From assembly GCA_030272585.1 (NCBI GenBank), contig BSYQ01000011.1, positions 1,426,001 through 1,490,000 of the forward strand: a stretch of DNA of 64,000 bases, in the 5' to 3' direction. Both the position numbers and the translations under genes were made by a program. The DNA is from Bryopsis sp. KO-2023 (lineage: Eukaryota > Chlorophyta > Ulvophyceae > Bryopsidales > Bryopsidaceae). Of the stretch, positions 61,613 to 64,000 are shown one piece after another. The number at the start of each line of letters is the position of its first letter. The first letter of the stretch is position 1. The notes below the pieces were generated by a model that did not search any database, had not been told where the DNA came from, and was given only the letters and a program-made list of their open reading frames with translations.

Positions 61613-61796
61613 GTCCTCTGTCAGACTAGGCAAGGGCGCAGGCGGTTTTTTCGCCTTTCCCAGGGAGACCTTGATCCTTGGAATCGCTGTGAACTTCGTA
61701 TCGCTCTTACTGAGTGGGTACGTCATCCAACCGTACAGTATTTTCAGTACATTTCCTTTTGGGAGTTGGTTGTGCCGGTATTTTTCGCTGCTTTGA
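61613..61796 (+). CDS. Possible terminal exon of an unknown small membrane protein
   Basis: After the acceptor TTGATTGGTTCAG an open stretch ends in TGA at 61796. It reads RLGKGAGGFFAFPRETL, then a hydrophobic segment LILGIAVNFVSLLLSGYVI and a short aromatic tail. No upstream exon or start codon could be joined, so this may not be a gene. Confidence 0.3.
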
Positions 61797-61962
61797 TAAG
61801 GCGGTGGGCCGACGCGTAGCGAACCCCCAAACTTGGCGACCGGTTATTGTTTCGCCCTTTCCTTTCCTGCACAGTGGGTCAAGCAGTCTGCTCAGGAGGG
61901 AGGAAACACCCATCGAACAGTCGGCAGGTGCGAGACGTCGTCGGAGTTTGATTCGAGGCAAG

Positions 61963-64000
61963 ATGCTGTCGCGCAAGTCCACTCCGTCTAGCACCCCACG
62001 CACGAATGTCGCGCGTCGTATCGGTTTTTTCCGTTGCGTCGGCGGCGTACGTGTTGACTTTCCCCTTCCACCCATCCCTCACATGAATCCATACTTGTAG
62101 TGAACTCGGGCTCCATAAACGCACTTTTCCTTTGTCGAATCGAGGTGGATTGCTAAAGCGTCCCGTATCGTGCGCAACTCAGAAGCAGGCCAACACAGAA
62201 CATATACAACACGTGCTTCTTTTGTGCGCCCCCCCCCCCCTCCTTTTTTCTGGCGCCTGGTGGGCGAGCGCCTGTTTCATTCAATCATTCACAACAGAGG
62301 TCCCCATTGGCTGATACAAGCTCGCCCACCAGCTGCCGCAATCGTCGTTTCCTTTCCCAAATCCACATCTGAACAATAAATGTGTAAAAGACAGTTACTG
62401 CCCCCTGGATCAAATGCTGCCTGACCCATTTCATCTCATATCAGTTTCCGAGGGAAAGAAAAAAACATCCTTAAATTTGTGGGTTGTGCTGTGTACTAGC
62501 TTCCTACTGCTATGCGATGTCAGTCACAAGCGCAGCGTTGAATGTGGGCAGTGCTCCCGCAGATGCAAATGGGTGGTGAGTCGATACAATACAGTTCACT
62601 TTTTCATCGAAAACAAGTCCAAACGGCCCTCACTGATTGGCTGCCGGTGTGCAAGTTTTTTTGACCAGCAGATTGTGCCGGAAAAAAAAAGTAGATTTTG
62701 CTGAAAGTCGAGGACAAAAAAGTTTTGCAATCGAGACACTGGTTGGTTGACCAATTAAGTCTTGTTTACAGACATGTTCGTACCGACCCAAATCTGCCCG
62801 CGACTCTTTGCTTTCACATATATGTTTTATTTTTTTATCTTTTTCTACTGGTTGGTTGATTGTTTGGCCTTCGTCTGGACAAAGCCAAAAAAGACAAAAT
62901 GAATGAATCAATGAATGAATGTAAGACCCACCGCTCTATTGCAAGGTGCATATGACAGACGGGTGTGGACGAATTTCACTGCTGACTGTGTGGCTGATGT
63001 GTGACTGGCAGCAATTTGGACGGCAGCAACCCTGCTGTGCCAATCCTCAGCCCAAAAATGATACGAGAAGGTGGTGAAGTGGAGCCAAACAAAAATTCCA
63101 CCCCGAAGGCCGAGGGGGAGCCTGGAATGGGGGACATCAAAATCAAAAAAGAAGAAAGCGCTTCAGAAAATGCTGACAAGGAAAATCCATCAGAAAATGT
63201 CGACAATCAAGAAAACATAGGAAATGGAACCCATGGAAAAGAAGAAAGGCGGGAAAACGGACATGATCTTTCGTCGCGCCAAGAAATGGAAGCGGGAGGG
63301 GAAAAGTGAGCTTAAAAGCGATAGAAGTGTGACAAATGTGGGATAAAAGTGTGAGAAAATTTTGCATATGTGTTTGCACTCCACCCTAATTTTCCACACC
63401 TAGGCGTCTTTCGTTTTTTTTTTGTTGCTTTTTTTTACGGAGCAATGGGAGGAAAAACACAAACAGGAAATCGATCGATCGCATGAATTCAGGTGCGGGA
63501 AGAAAGAATCGGAAAACGAGGGTTCCAAAGATCGCAACAGAAATGAGAAGATGAGCGGAGGGGAGTCCCCGAGATCAATTGCTGACAAGGGAGCAAGAAG
63601 AAGAAGAAGCCGGAGTGGAAGCAGCAGCAAGGGAAAACGCTCTGGGTCAGACGGAGGTAGCGACAAGGGTGGGAAAAGAAACACCAGCCGTAGCAACGGT
63701 AGCAGGAGCCCTAGCAGAAGTTTGAGCAGGAGCCGCAGCAGAAGTTGTAGCAGGAGAAATGATTCGACGTCAAATGGAGGCCGGGGGAAAAAGAGAGGGA
63801 GTAGGAGCCGTAGTAGGTGAGCATTTTCACTTTTTCAGAAAGAAAACGTGCTGTGAAGTGAGGGTTTGTGTTGTGTTTGCTTCCTTCAATTGGGTTTTCG
63901 GAACAAAAGGGATGAGTGTGTTTCTTTTTTGGTTTCTGCTGGGTAAGGTCACGGCGGCGATATTCATTATCCAGTTCAAGGTCAAGGACAAGATCTAGAT
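61963..64000 (+). CDS. SR-rich protein, probable splicing factor (3' partial)
   Basis: Exons 61963-~62023, 62524-62575, 63012-63305, ~63450-63816 and 63948 onward, running off the window. The start reads MLSRKSTPSSTPRTNVARRI. The third exon is acidic and polar (KIKKEESASENADKENPSEN). The fourth carries RS repeats (ARRRRSRSGSSSKGKRSGSD, SPSRSLSRSRSRSCSRR) and the fifth continues in phase with SRRRYSLSSSRSRTRSR. RS domains mediate contacts in splicing complexes in the nucleus. No RNA-recognition motif is visible in this part. The first junction uses a weak donor and the third-to-fourth junction is off by one, so a splice site is missed. Confidence 0.65.

Overview
The window is nuclear DNA of an intron-rich eukaryote. 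Most genes are split by GT-AG introns of about 75-450 bp with long T-rich tracts before the acceptor. Exon limits given here were found by hand, by joining reading frames across GT/AG sites with matching phase. A gene for a DUF2854-type thylakoid protein (58.7-60.5 kb) points to a photosynthetic organism. A polycystin-type channel and a proline-rich (PPSPPP) segment fit a motile alga. A complex-plastid alga such as a chromerid would fit, but the sequence does not settle the lineage.

Region 1 (1-8.9 kb) is repeat territory. It starts with a LINE whose reverse-transcriptase frame overlaps a second frame encoding an apparently complete dUTPase. Just downstream is a 763-bp foldback-like insertion: inverted arms of a 10-bp tandem repeat, a tRNA-like core and a 14-bp target duplication. 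After an unassigned 2.5 kb comes an array of 80-bp units with a 400-bp higher-order period. The last, diverged unit is split by a second foldback-like insertion (463 bp, 13-bp perfect terminal inverted repeats, 10-bp target duplication, tRNA-Cys-like core).

Region 2 (8.9-14.2 kb) holds plus-strand multi-exon genes of unknown function, one with a glycine-zipper membrane segment. Region 3 (16.0-24.9 kb, minus) is one large gene with the order signal peptide, leucine-rich repeats, proline-rich hinge, Ig-like/Cys-rich ectodomain, polycystin domain and channel. Region 4 (25.9-32.7 kb) is a divergent pair: a p47/Shp1 UBA-SEP-UBX cofactor (minus) and a large multipass membrane protein (plus). Region 5 (33.9-36.6 kb, minus) has two small paralogous single-pass membrane proteins. 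Region 6 (38.1-55.7 kb, plus) has a PX-BAR sorting nexin, an intronless PRMT1, about 2.4 kb of homopolymer-rich spacer and a GPAM/PlsB-type glycerol-3-phosphate acyltransferase. Region 7 (57.3-64 kb) has a small multipass protein, the DUF2854 plastid gene (minus) and the start of an SR-rich protein gene that runs off the end.

The host genes look like unrelated housekeeping and membrane functions (protein methylation, endosomal sorting, p97 cofactor, glycerolipid synthesis, splicing), as is usual in eukaryotes. The most unusual material is the LINE-dUTPase pairing, the two tRNA-bearing inverted-repeat insertions and the LRR-proline-polycystin architecture.
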